From positions 1-40,786 of the forward strand of contig JANXQL010000127.1 of assembly GCA_025356815.1 (NCBI GenBank): a DNA stretch of 40,786 nucleotides. The letters run 5' to 3'. The DNA is from Pseudomonadota bacterium. Its GTDB lineage: Bacteria; Pseudomonadota; Gammaproteobacteria; Steroidobacterales; Steroidobacteraceae. Position numbers and translations under genes: made by a program. How positions within the stretch are numbered: position 1 is the stretch's first letter; each line of letters starts with the position of its first letter. The notes beneath the pieces are model-generated. The model saw only the letters and a program-made list of their open reading frames with translations. It was not told the origin of the DNA and did not search any database. Positions 15,401 to 23,255 of the stretch are shown one piece after another.

Positions 15401-18210
15401 AGCGTATGGCAGGCGCGGTGCAGTGCCTCGCTGACCGGGAACGGCGCGAAGCGCTCCGCGCAGTTGGTGATGAACTGACGGATCACCGCGAGGTGGTTGG
15501 AGACCTCGCCGCGGAAAATGTCGACCAGCACCGGGTCGCTGCTCGCGTCGCTGGGCTGCGCGAGGTCGCCCGCCGTCGCGCTCGCCGGACCGGTCGGCTG
15601 CGTGAACTCGCTGCCCGATGGCGGCGGCGGCGGCGGGTCGCGCGACGGGTCGGACGCGCGCTTCTTCTCGGGGTCGGCGCCGAGGCGCACGAACCGTGAA
15701 GGCACTTCCAGCGCAGAGGGACCGGCGGACGGCGTTGCGGCAGGCGCCATCGGCACCGCCGCGGGCACTGCAGGGTCGCTGCCAAGCAGCACGGCCGTGG
15801 AGATCATCCACTGGGCGGGCTCGGCCGGCGCGGGCTCGGACAGGGGTGCGGCTGCGGGGGCCGGCACCGGCACCTGCACGGGCGCCGCGGTCGAGGCCAC
15901 CTCCGCAGGCGCCGCAGCGGGCACGGGGGTCGCAGGCTCCGAGGCGCGCTCGTGCGCCGTCGCTTCCCCGTCCCGGCCATCGGCGTAGGCGTTGGCGTGT
16001 GCGATCAGCCGCGCGACGTCGACACTGGGCGCGGCGCCGCTTTCCAACTGGTCGATCAGCGATGGCAGCACCGCGACCGCCTCGCGAAGCAGGGCGAGCA
16101 TGCCCGGCGTGCGCGACAGCGTGCCGCTGATGATGCGGTTGAGCAGGTTCTCGATCGACCACGAATAGTCGCCGACCAGACGTGCGCCGACCATGCGCCC
16201 GCTGCCCTTGAGCGTATGGAACGAGCGCCGCAGGCGCGTCAGGGATTCCGCGTCGAGCGGGTTCTGGTCCCAGGCAGGGAAGTTCTGGCGGATCTTCGCC
16301 AGTTCCTCGCGGGCTTCCTCGATGAACAGGGTAACGAGGTCCGGGTCGAGCGCCGGCATCATGCCGGTCGCGGCCGATTCTGGCGGCGGCGCCCGGACTG
16401 GCGCCCCGGGCAGCACCTCGGTGCGATCGGCGCTGATCTCCTCGACGAGTTCGCGGTCGATGCGCTGCGTGGCCAGATAGATGCCGGTCTCGGCAGTCGA
16501 CACCGTCACGCCCTGCGGGCCGGCGGCCGCGGCGGCATCCAGCGCGCGCAGGCAGGTCTCGGCGTTGTCGAGCATGTACCACGGATCGCTGCGGCCACTT
16601 TGCAGCGTCTCCATGTAGTACTCAACCGATACGATCGCATCGGCCAGTCGGTCGAGCCGGCCGGGGGCGAGCTCGCCTACCACCGCCAGAATCGACTGCA
16701 GGTGGCGACCGATCTGCTCCAGCACCTCGACCGCACGCCCGCGACCGAGCATCAGCAGGCCAGCGGTGATGCCACGCAGCAGGTCGGGCACCTGATCGAC
16801 ACCGGATTGCTCGTGCTTGGCGAGCGCCGCCGCGACCGTTTCCTTGACGCGCGCGAGGTTGACGACGCATTCGCGCAGGACCGCGTTCTGCACCTGATGG
16901 AAGTCGCCGTCGGTGTCCTCGGGCGTGGCGACCCCGAAGCGGTTCGGCATGATCAGCCGCACCAGCTGGGCATCGAGGTTGTCCTCGACGCTGATCAGCG
17001 CGGCCGCGATGTCGACCAGCACCGAATCGGTCGGCGGCGCGGTGCGTGCGACGATCTCCTGCAGCCGCTGCAGCTGCGCCTGCACCTTGGACCGCAGGTT
17101 GCCCAGACCCAGCACACCGAGCGTATCGCTGATCTTGCGCAGCATCTCGAGCTGGCCATTGAGATCATCGACCTGCGAGGCGCCCTTGCGCACGAAGATG
17201 TCGAGGACATCCTTGACCCGCGACAGATCCTCCTTGATCGCAGCCGCCACGGTCTCCATCAGCTTGACCGAGGGCGCGGACAGGCTTTCCCGCTCGTGCT
17301 CTATCTGCTCGGAGACGGGCAGCAGCTCCTGCAGCTTGAACGAGGCGCGCACGGCAGAGACGCGCGGCCCGGCGGTCGTCGATCGGGCGACGTAGTAGAG
17401 AAGGTTGTTCAGCAGGTCGAGCGGCGGCGCTTCGCAATAGCGGGCTTCGCCGGTCTCGTACAGGCGCTTGAGCTCGCGATCGGCCTGGCCGAGCAGGCGC
17501 TTGATGGTGGCGGCGCCCTCGAGACCGTCCTCGCGCAGGGCCTCGACGATCGCGCCGATGACCCACCACAGCTGGAACACGGGCTGACGGGTTGCGATCT
17601 GTTCGAGGCGCTCGGAGACGACCGAGAGGATTTCCAGGTGCTGCAGCGGGCGCTCGCCCCGAATCCAGCCCAGCAGGCCCACCTGGAACCGCGGCCGCAG
17701 CCGACGCGCCCACTGGGCGACGTTCAGGGGCGGCTCGCCCGGCTTCTGCGGGACCGGCTGCGCCTGCCGGTCCGACGTCAGATTCAGCAGTAGCAGCGTG
17801 CCTTCGGACAGCAGCGCGTTGCCGCGCACGGCCCGCAGGTCGTTCAACAGCGGCAGCAGCACCAGCGCAAGATCACGCCCGCCACTGAGCACCCGCTCGA
17901 GGTACGCGGGCAACTGCACCATCGCGCGCATCAGCGCGTCGAGGCTCTCCGGCTGGTTGCGGTTTTCAACGGCGCTCTCGATCAGGTAGCGCGCGACGAG
18001 TTCCATTTCCTCCGCGAGCAGCGCCGCCCCGTAGACCTCGACGACGCGCAGCACGCCGTGAACCTCGTGCAGGCGGGTCGAGCAGACCTCCAGCGGCGAG
18101 CTGTCCTCGGGTCGTTCGGCGAACGCCTCGAGCGCGGCACGGGCCTCCGTGAGGGTGACCCCGAGCTCGGTGGAGACGACGTGCAGCGTGTGTTCGGCGA
18201 CCTCGCTCAT
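12427..18210 (-). CDS. chpA: ChpA hybrid CheA-type histidine kinase of twitching motility
   Basis: Very large cytoplasmic kinase, 1927 residues, that would phosphorylate PilG and PilH. Three Hpt sites are clear: His665 (FHTLKGSGRMVG), His935 (CHTLAGASKMAE) and His1131 (LHTLKGGARMAG). A weaker N-terminal Hpt-like segment has His48 in LHEVHG. The region at about 150-600 is helical and resembles the degenerate FimL/Hpt-like part of ChpA. Pro/Ala-rich linkers lie at about 745-830 and 1220-1300. The CheA core follows: dimerisation (DADLLDSLLNSAGEVSIHRS), kinase N box HMLRNAVVHGIE, DDGSG and GRGVGMDVV, a CheW-like domain after FTIRLPFTLAVSQ, and a receiver with VVDDS, Asp1853 (ILLDIEMP) and GKPY. 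P. aeruginosa ChpA is longer (2472) with eight Hpt/Spt/Tpt domains. pilJ ends 3 nt upstream; no pilK or chpB lies between. Confidence 0.96.
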   Translation of the reverse strand: MSEVAEHTLHVVSTELGVTLTEARAALEAFAERPEDSSPLEVCSTRLHEVHGVLRVVEVYGAALLAEEMELVARYLIESAVENRNQPESLDALMRAMVQLPAYLERVLSGGRDLALVLLPLLNDLRAVRGNALLSEGTLLLLNLTSDRQAQPVPQKPGEPPLNVAQWARRLRPRFQVGLLGWIRGERPLQHLEILSVVSERLEQIATRQPVFQLWWVIGAIVEALREDGLEGAATIKRLLGQADRELKRLYETGEARYCEAPPLDLLNNLLYYVARSTTAGPRVSAVRASFKLQELLPVSEQIEHERESLSAPSVKLMETVAAAIKEDLSRVKDVLDIFVRKGASQVDDLNGQLEMLRKISDTLGVLGLGNLRSKVQAQLQRLQEIVARTAPPTDSVLVDIAAALISVEDNLDAQLVRLIMPNRFGVATPEDTDGDFHQVQNAVLRECVVNLARVKETVAAALAKHEQSGVDQVPDLLRGITAGLLMLGRGRAVEVLEQIGRHLQSILAVVGELAPGRLDRLADAIVSVEYYMETLQSGRSDPWYMLDNAETCLRALDAAAAAGPQGVTVSTAETGIYLATQRIDRELVEEISADRTEVLPGAPVRAPPPESAATGMMPALDPDLVTLFIEEAREELAKIRQNFPAWDQNPLDAESLTRLRRSFHTLKGSGRMVGARLVGDYSWSIENLLNRIISGTLSRTPGMLALLREAVAVLPSLIDQLESGAAPSVDVARLIAHANAYADGRDGEATAHERASEPATPVPAAAPAEVASTAAPVQVPVPAPAAAPLSEPAPAEPAQWMISTAVLLGSDPAVPAAVPMAPAATPSAGPSALEVPSRFVRLGADPEKKRASDPSRDPPPPPPSGSEFTQPTGPASATAGDLAQPSDASSDPVLVDIFRGEVSNHLAVIRQFITNCAERFAPFPVSEALHRACHTLAGASKMAEVRQGIKLAEPLNLYVRKLYDHGLGLPEAGRRVLVDMVAAIDEVAQHIDEASGFFTSHGDILARLRWLDADADREIAARGLAPATDAEAGVGANGDARDHSESPAAEDMLSSDVLMSVPPSVPATPPPAAPSPPAAAARADDFDAEIAMIFSEEATELLEAAERAFVALRKDARDTERVTELKRFLHTLKGGARMAGVTAMGELAHEVESLLTQSELSGTSAAPQTLDVLQSSLDELNRMREIVNAGGNVPPATALIARLHDLGRGVTDPPVLRTFGEEQQLPQPAPPPVAPPVMPPPVVSEIATVAVHVPPAVEVPLPAAEAPLPAVEAPPTPLLAPVPNTSEVPELSESSTTSVDPMLEESRSIMLPPGREPPLHREDRQELARVDADLLDSLLNSAGEVSIHRSRLEQQLTSVDSNLAELARVVQRLRDQLRNLEIETEAQILHRFEDDRRRDGFDPLEMDRYSTLQQYSRALAESASDVASLQGLLESQTREAQNLLMQQARIVTDLQNGLMRTRMVPFQRHVPRLTRAVRQVALETGRKVELKVTGATGELDRQVLERMMPPFEHMLRNAVVHGIEAPARRAELGKPEEGHIELALRREGSEVVIVVQDDGSGLNLRAIRDKAVALGLIKPRQVLSDADAMQLILEPGFSTATAVTQSAGRGVGMDVVTNEVKRLGGALQMDSTPGKGTRFTIRLPFTLAVSQALIVRAGTELYALPLPTVESVVRLPKADVQRHLHEDAPTFEYAGQRYRFQHLGVFVAGQPSQLPDADVPVAVILIRAGDSSTALVTDELVGSREIVVKNVGPQIAGIRGIAGATILGDGRIVIILDMGTLVRGDWRSRVLPDALEQADKRTFALVVDDSITVRRVTQRLLERNGMRVMTAKDGVDALAILEDHLPDVILLDIEMPRMDGYEVAAFVRADERLHDIPIVMITSRVGEKHRARAIELGVNDYLGKPYQENQLLDAIEPLVHRRRESS

Positions 18211-18213
18211 CGC

Positions 18214-19554
18214 TCAGGCCTTGGCTCCGCCCGTCTTGCGGGCGCCATCGGCCCCTGCCGGCGGCGCGGCCCGTACCATCTTGGCCGGCGGCGCCGGTGG
18301 GACCACCCGCTCCGGCAGGCGGAATCCGGCGACCGACTTGCGCAGCTGCGCCGAAAGGTCGGCAAGCTTGCCGACCGACTGCGACATGCCGGTCGTGCCC
18401 TCCGCGGTCTGGATGCTGATCTCGCGCAGCACCTGCATGCTGCTGGATATGTTGGACGACACCGCCACCTGCTGGCGGGCACTCGCCGAGATGTTCTGCA
18501 TCAGACTCGCGATCTGATGCGAGACCTGCTCGATCTCCTCGAGGGCGGCGCCCGCGTTCTCGGCGAGCAGCGCACCGCCGACGACATCGGTCGTGCTGCG
18601 TTCCATCGACACGACCGCCTCGTTGGTGTCGGCCTGGATCGTGCGCACCAGCACCTCGATCTGTTTGGTCGCGTTCGCGGCGCGCTCGGCCAGCCGCTGC
18701 ACCTCGTCGGCGACGACCGCGAAGCCTCGGCCCGCCTCGCCGGCCATCGAGGCCTGGATCGACGCGTTGAGCGCGAGGATGTTGGTCTGCTCGGCGATAT
18801 CGTTGATGAGCTCGACGATGTTGCCAATCTCCTGCGAGCTTTCCCCCAGGCGCTTGATGCGCTTGGAGGTCTCCTGGATCGTCTCGCGGATCGCATTCAT
18901 GCCGTCGATCGTGCGGCGTACCGCGTCGCCGCCCTTGTGGGCGACGTCGACCGAGTGGCGGGCGACGTCGGCGCAGCGCTCGGCGTTGCCCGACACCTCC
19001 TCGATGGAGGCCGCCATCTCACTGACCGATTCAGTCGACGAGGCCACCTGCTTGGACTGGCCGCCACTGGCTTTGGCGAGGTGCGCGGCCGCCGCCTGGG
19101 TGGACTTCGCCGCCGCGTCCAGCGAGATGGCCGACTGATTGATCGTCGCGACCAGCTCGCGCAGCGCGTCGATCGCATAATTGATCGAGTCGGCGATCGC
19201 GCCGGTGATCTCCTCCGTGACGGTGGCAGTGACCGTGAGGTCGCCGTCAGCGAGGCTGGAAAGCTCGTCCAGCAAGCGCAGGATCGCCTCCTGGTTACGC
19301 TCGTTCTGCAGCGTCTGCTGCGCGGCGGCCTGACGCAGCATGGCGGCGCGCGCCTGCCCGACCAGCGCCACCGCCGTTGAGCCGATCGCAACCAGCACCA
19401 GCGCCAGGCTGAACCAGGGACTGACCAACGGCCCGCCGACGCCTTCGACGCCGAGCAGGATCGTCAGGGTCGCAAGCCCAAGCGCCACCAGTGCCAGCAC
19501 CAGCAGGCGCGGCGTCAGAGCCATCGCCTTGTCGTTCACGACTGTCGCGTTCAT
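18214..19554 (-). CDS. pilJ: PilJ-like methyl-accepting chemoreceptor with minimal periplasmic part
   Basis: Inner membrane receptor of the Pil-Chp system, 446 residues. Two hydrophobic helices lie at about 14-36 and 44-66 with only a few residues between them, so almost nothing projects into the periplasm. P. aeruginosa PilJ is about 680 residues with paired periplasmic PilJ domains. The cytoplasmic part is typical: a HAMP-like linker, a long coiled coil, and the receptor tip in AEQTNILALNASIQASMAGE, then AGRGFAVVADEVQRLAERA. The tip has GEAGRGFAVVADEVQ as in all MCPs, with the PilJ-like NASIQA in place of NAAIEA. A Pro/Ala-rich tail (about 415-446) follows. The start ATG 19554 has no strong ribosome site; a second Met at codon 11 is possible. 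It sits between pilI and chpA. Confidence 0.93.
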   Translation of the reverse strand: MNATVVNDKAMALTPRLLVLALVALGLATLTILLGVEGVGGPLVSPWFSLALVLVAIGSTAVALVGQARAAMLRQAAAQQTLQNERNQEAILRLLDELSSLADGDLTVTATVTEEITGAIADSINYAIDALRELVATINQSAISLDAAAKSTQAAAAHLAKASGGQSKQVASSTESVSEMAASIEEVSGNAERCADVARHSVDVAHKGGDAVRRTIDGMNAIRETIQETSKRIKRLGESSQEIGNIVELINDIAEQTNILALNASIQASMAGEAGRGFAVVADEVQRLAERAANATKQIEVLVRTIQADTNEAVVSMERSTTDVVGGALLAENAGAALEEIEQVSHQIASLMQNISASARQQVAVSSNISSSMQVLREISIQTAEGTTGMSQSVGKLADLSAQLRKSVAGFRLPERVVPPAPPAKMVRAAPPAGADGARKTGGAKA

Positions 19555-19600
19555 CTGTCTACACTCCGGCGCACGGCGGCACCGCTGACGGCCACGGTCG

Positions 19601-20158
19601 TCAAGACGCGGCCTGCAGGAAACTCGGGCTTTCGACCAGCAGCTTCAGGCTGAGCACCGGCCAGCCCTCGCCGCCGCGGCGGAACGCGCCGGCGAGGTAG
19701 CGCTCGCAGCGCACCAGCGTCGGCGGCGCGTTCGGAACGAACTCGCTCTCGGCGAAGCGTCGAAAGCCCTGCACCTCGTCGACCAGCACGCCTGCCGGGA
19801 TGTCGCGGTGGTTGACGATCAGCACGCGCACGTTGCGGCTCAGCGCCGTCACCCCGCTGCCCAGGTACTGGCGCAGGTCGATGACGGGCAGAAGCAGGCC
19901 ACGAACGTTTGCCAGTCCGCGGATCCAGCTGCGGGCTCCGGGCACTCGCGTCAGCATCGACGGCAGTGCCATGATCTCGCGCGTCTCCTCGCGGGCCACC
20001 AGAAAGCTTTCCGCACCGAGACGGAATGCGACGCCGACCCACTCGCGACCCTCGGTCGAGTCGCGGCCACCGGCCACCGCGCGTCCGCGCCGTTCCAGTT
20101 CGCGCAGCAGCTCGAACGGGCGGTCGCGCAGCTCGCGCAGGCTCTGCGGCTGCGACAT
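19601..20158 (-). CDS. pilI: PilI, CheW-like adaptor of the Pil-Chp system
   Basis: CheW-domain protein that couples PilJ to ChpA, 185 residues from the chosen start. An N-terminal PFELLRELERRGRAVAGG segment is followed by WVGVAFRLGAESFLVAREET. The conserved WIRGLANVRGLLLPVIDLRQ block comes next, then VRVLIVNHRDIPAGVLVDEV. Two starts are possible. The GTG at 20170 overlaps the pilH stop (GTGA). The ATG at 20158 has GGTGAG 7 nt upstream and matches the N-terminal spacing of the P. aeruginosa protein, so it is preferred. It ends 46 nt before pilJ. Confidence 0.93.
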   Translation of the reverse strand: MSQPQSLRELRDRPFELLRELERRGRAVAGGRDSTEGREWVGVAFRLGAESFLVAREETREIMALPSMLTRVPGARSWIRGLANVRGLLLPVIDLRQYLGSGVTALSRNVRVLIVNHRDIPAGVLVDEVQGFRRFAESEFVPNAPPTLVRCERYLAGAFRRGGEGWPVLSLKLLVESPSFLQAAS

Positions 20159-20166
20159 CGACGCGC

Positions 20167-20532
20167 TCACCCGGCCAGCGCCAACTGTGCCTTCTCGACC
20201 AGCTGTGCGGTCGAGACGGGTTTGACGAGGTAGCCGACCGCGCCCTGGCGCATGCCCCAGATGCGATCGGATTCCTGTGACTTGCTGGTGACCATGATCA
20301 CCGGGATGCGACAGGTTTCCGGGTCGTTGGCGAGCGTCCGGGTCGCCTGATAGCCGTTCACGCCGGGCATCACGATGTCCATGAAGATCAGGTCGGGCTT
20401 CATCGCCTTGGCGAGGCGGATTCCTTCCGCGCCGTCGCCCGCCTCGGCGGTCGAGAAGCCGTGGCGCTCGAGCGCCTTGCGGATCACGTGCACCTCGGTC
20501 GGCGAGTCGTCGACGATCAGTATCAGTGCCAT
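20167..20532 (-). CDS. pilH: PilH, single-domain response regulator
   Basis: CheY-like receiver, 121 residues, no output domain. Acidic pair and phospho-site: LILIVDDSPTEVHVIRKALE near the N-terminus, Asp in LIFMDIVMPGVNGYQATR, Thr/Ser in IPVIMVTSKSQESDRIWGMR, and the conserved Lys in YLVKPVSTAQLVEKA. The RIWGMRQGA segment is typical of PilH and separates it from PilG. In Pseudomonas PilH opposes PilG and is linked to PilT-driven retraction and phosphate-sink activity. The ATG at 20532 has GAGGG about 8 nt upstream. It lies 17 nt after pilG and abuts pilI. Confidence 0.95.
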   Translation of the reverse strand: MALILIVDDSPTEVHVIRKALERHGFSTAEAGDGAEGIRLAKAMKPDLIFMDIVMPGVNGYQATRTLANDPETCRIPVIMVTSKSQESDRIWGMRQGAVGYLVKPVSTAQLVEKAQLALAG

Positions 20533-20549
20533 GCCGGGGCCCTCTGGGC

Positions 20550-20975
20550 TCAGGATGCGGTGACGCCGGTGGCGCCCACGTGCTGTTCGATGGCCGTCAA
20601 CAGCTCGTCGCGCGTGAACGGTTTGGTCAGGTAGTGTTCCGAGCCGACGATGCGACCGCGGGCGCGGTCGAAAAGACCGTCCTTGGACGACAGCATGATG
20701 ACCGGGATGCCGCGGAAGACCTTGTTGTGCTTGATCAGCGAGCAGGTTTGGTAGCCATCGAGGCGCGGCATCATGATGTCGACGAACACGATGTCCGGCT
20801 GGTGGTCGGCGATCTTGGATAGCGCGTCGAAGCCGTCGACGGCGGTGAACACCTCGCACCCCTCCTTGGACAGCAGCGTCTCGGCCGTGCGCCGGATCGT
20901 CTTGCTGTCGTCGATCACCAGGACCTTAAGCCCGGTGAGTCGGGATTTCGTACTTGCTTGCGCTGCGTTTTCCAT
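20550..20975 (-). CDS. pilG: PilG, single-domain response regulator
   Basis: CheY-like receiver, 141 residues, first gene of the pil-chp operon. Motifs: LKVLVIDDSKTIRRTAETLL, DIVFVDIMMPRLDGYQTCSL with the phospho-Asp, PVIMLSSKDGLFDRARGRIV, and YLTKPFTRDELLTAI. The GLFDRARGRIVGS stretch is a hallmark of PilG. In Pseudomonas PilG promotes pilus extension through PilB and cAMP through FimL-CyaB. The ATG at 20975 is preferred over the GTG at 20984 because CAGGTG sits about 8 nt upstream. An AT-rich patch near 21060-21085 may carry the operon promoter. Confidence 0.96.
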   Translation of the reverse strand: MENAAQASTKSRLTGLKVLVIDDSKTIRRTAETLLSKEGCEVFTAVDGFDALSKIADHQPDIVFVDIMMPRLDGYQTCSLIKHNKVFRGIPVIMLSSKDGLFDRARGRIVGSEHYLTKPFTRDELLTAIEQHVGATGVTAS

Positions 20976-21270
20976 CGCTTGCACCTGAGATCGGACCTGC
21001 CTGGACGGGAAGCGCGCCGGCGTTCCCCCGGCGTGCTTCTGCCGGGCCCGAAGAACCCAGCGGTTTTAACATATCAAGCTTGAGTCGGCCATGTTGGCGC
21101 TCCGACACAGTTCACAGTTCGCCATTTCCTTCGTCCGGCCTGCCGCGGTGCGCGCAAGGGGCGATACCCGCTACCCGGTGTACTATGTGGAGGCACCCCC
21201 CGGTGGGTACCCGCATCACAATTTCGGTCGCCGGCCCGGCCGGCAGGCCATCTGTGCCCTGGAGACTCGC
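20976..21270. promoter_or_regulatory. Intergenic region between divergent pilG and gshB
   Basis: This 295-nt gap has no convincing gene. An AT-rich segment around 21063-21083 (TTTTAACATATCAAGCTTGA) stands out from the GC-rich surroundings and is the best candidate for the pilG promoter on the minus strand. On the plus side TACTAT at 21181-21186 could be the gshB -10, without a good -35. The gshB ribosome site GGAG lies at 21261-21264. Promoter assignments are tentative. Confidence 0.4.
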
Positions 21271-22239
21271 ATGCCTGCCCCGATCCGGCTCGGCGTGGTC
21301 ATGGACCCGATCGAGCACATCAAGCCCGCCAAGGACTCGACCCTCGCGATGCTGCTGGCTGCCCAGGCACGCGGCTGGGAGCTGCACTACGCCGAGCTTT
21401 CGCACCTGTGGCTGAGGGACGGCAGAGCGATGGGCCGGCTGGCGCCGCTGGAGGTGCGCGCCACCGCGGCCGACTGGTTCAGCCGCGGCGAGCCGGTGGT
21501 CCGGCCGCTGGCGGATCTCGACGTGATCCTGATGCGCAAGGACCCGCCCTTCGACATGGAGTACATCTACTCCACCTACATCCTCGATCGCGCCGAGACA
21601 GACGGCGTGCTGGTCGTGAACCGCCCGCAGGGGCTGCGCGACATGAACGAGAAGGTCTATACCGCCTGGTTCCCGGAATGCTGTGCGCCAACGCTGATCA
21701 CGCGCGACATGGCCGACATGCGCGCGTTCCTGCGCGAGCAAGGCAAGATCGTCTGCAAGCCGCTGCACGGGATGGGGGGGCGATCGATCTTCGTGATCGA
21801 CCTCGCCGACAAGAACGCGAGCGTGGTTTTCGAGACCCTGACCGACTATGGCCGGCAGTTCGCCATCGTGCAGCGGTACCTGCCCGAAATCGTCGAGACC
21901 GGCGATGCGCGCGTGATTCTGGTCGACGGCGAGCCGGTGCCGTTCGCGCTCGCCCGGATCCCGACAGCCGCCGACAACCGCGGCAACCTCGCCGCAGGCG
22001 CCAGCGGGGTCGCCCGGCCGCTGAACGAGCGCGACCACTGGCTCGCCAGCCGAATCGGGCCGACGTTGCGCGAACGCGGCATGATCTTCGTCGGACTGGA
22101 CGTGATCGGCGGGTTCGTCACCGAGATCAACGTCACCAGCCCGACCGGCATCCGCGAACTCGACAAGCAGTTCCACACGGACGTCGGTGGGCTGCTCGTG
22201 GACGCAGTCGATCGCCGGCTGGCGGCCAGGGTCCGCTGA
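21271..22239 (+). CDS. gshB: Glutathione synthetase
   Basis: ATP-grasp ligase that joins gamma-glutamylcysteine and glycine to form glutathione; 322 residues, near E. coli GshB (316). Motifs: VVMDPIEHIKPAKDSTLAML (9-28), a family hallmark; LMRKDPPFDMEYIYSTYILD; the glycine-rich loop KPLHGMGGRSIFVIDL; QRYLPEI; and the C-terminal INVTSPTGIRELD that binds metal and substrate. The ATG at 21271 is supported by GGAG 7-8 nt upstream and places the hallmark motif at the usual position. It is the first gene of a plus-strand run (gshB, tonB, yqgE, yqgF, pyrB) conserved in order in many Gammaproteobacteria. Confidence 0.97.
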   Translation: MPAPIRLGVVMDPIEHIKPAKDSTLAMLLAAQARGWELHYAELSHLWLRDGRAMGRLAPLEVRATAADWFSRGEPVVRPLADLDVILMRKDPPFDMEYIYSTYILDRAETDGVLVVNRPQGLRDMNEKVYTAWFPECCAPTLITRDMADMRAFLREQGKIVCKPLHGMGGRSIFVIDLADKNASVVFETLTDYGRQFAIVQRYLPEIVETGDARVILVDGEPVPFALARIPTAADNRGNLAAGASGVARPLNERDHWLASRIGPTLRERGMIFVGLDVIGGFVTEINVTSPTGIRELDKQFHTDVGGLLVDAVDRRLAARVR

Positions 22240-22287
22240 CCGCCCCGGGCCACGGCGCCCGCCCGGACCGCGCGTATACTCCACCCC

Positions 22288-23208
22288 GTGCCCGACACGA
22301 TGACGCTCGACGAACTCGCCGGGAACCGGTCGGCGCTGCCGCCGACCCGGGACCGGTTGCTGATCACGACATTTCTCGTCGGGTCGCTGCACGCCCTCGT
22401 GATCCTCGGCGTCACCTTCGCGCCGGCGCACGGCGGCCACGGCTCCGAGCCGCCCTCGCTGGCGGTGCTGGTCGTCCACGACCCGCTCGCCGAGGCCGAA
22501 CTGAACAAGAACGCCGACTACCTCGCACAGGTGAACCAGCGCGGCTCGGGCACCGGGCGGGATGTGCGTGGCGCGGAGTCGCCGCAGGCCTCTGCCGCGT
22601 CGCCGGCCGGCGACGAAGGCCGCGGCGACAGCGGCCGGCGCGGTCGTGCCGCGGGCAACCCGGGGGACGCGGACCTGATCGCGACCCGCGCGAGCCGGCA
22701 CGACCGACGCTACTTCGCCCACGGGGCGGCCGCGGCGGCGGGTTCGCCGCTCGTGCTCGAACCGCTGTCGAACGAGGCGGACGGCGCCGACACCGGCCAG
22801 GCGCTCGCCCTGCGCGGCGCGCCGCTGCACGAACTGATGGTCTCGGCCAACACCCGCGAGTCGAGCGTGGCGGTCTACCTCGACCGCTGGCGGCACCGGA
22901 TTGAGCGCATCGGCGCGGCCAACTACCCGCTCGAGACGGTGCGCCGCGCAGGCTACACCGGCAGCCCCGTGCTCGATGTGCGGATCCTGGCGGACGGCCG
23001 CCTCGGTGATGTGGTCATCAAGCGCTCCAGCGGCTACCTGACGCTGGACCAGGCGGCCCTCAATATCCTGAAGCTGTCGGCGCCCTTCGAGCCATTCCCG
23101 CGCCAGCTCGCCGCCCGCCACGACGCGTTGCGAATCAGTTACGAGTGGCAGTTCCTCAGCGGCGAGGCCGGCGATTCGACGGTACGGATGCCGGCCGATA
23201 CGCGCTAG
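22288..23208 (+). CDS. tonB: TonB-like energy transducer
   Basis: Inner membrane protein, 306 residues, that would transmit proton-motive force to outer membrane receptors. A single helix lies at about 24-44 (LLITTFLVGSLHALVILGVT). The long periplasmic spacer is rich in Gly, Ala, Arg, Asp and Ser, not the Pro-Lys/Pro-Glu repeats of classical TonB. The C-terminal domain is clear: VYLDRWRHRIERIGAANYPL, then GSPVLDVRILADGRLGDVVI and LDQAALNILKLSAPFEPFP. No exbB or exbD is adjacent. The start is the GTG at 22288; an ATG at 22300 is the alternative. Neither has a ribosome site, and TATACT at 22275-22280 would start a nearly leaderless message. The order matches P. aeruginosa PA0406. It might serve BtuB upstream, but no specificity can be read. 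Confidence 0.88.
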   Translation: MPDTMTLDELAGNRSALPPTRDRLLITTFLVGSLHALVILGVTFAPAHGGHGSEPPSLAVLVVHDPLAEAELNKNADYLAQVNQRGSGTGRDVRGAESPQASAASPAGDEGRGDSGRRGRAAGNPGDADLIATRASRHDRRYFAHGAAAAAGSPLVLEPLSNEADGADTGQALALRGAPLHELMVSANTRESSVAVYLDRWRHRIERIGAANYPLETVRRAGYTGSPVLDVRILADGRLGDVVIKRSSGYLTLDQAALNILKLSAPFEPFPRQLAARHDALRISYEWQFLSGEAGDSTVRMPADTR

Positions 23209-23255
23209 CGGCGGGCCGGCTTGTGGCCTCGCGGCGCGGGGCCGATACTAGCAAC

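Noticed and set aside
12448-17793. Long open frames (over 600 codons each) antisense to chpA
   Set aside because: They are mirror-image products of GC-rich codons; their translations are Arg/Gln/Ala-rich without any domain, while the minus-strand chpA frame is rich in recognised motifs.
21112-23121. 669-codon frame antisense to gshB and tonB
   Set aside because: The opposing frames match GshB and TonB, and the antisense translation is low-complexity Arg/Gly/Ala.
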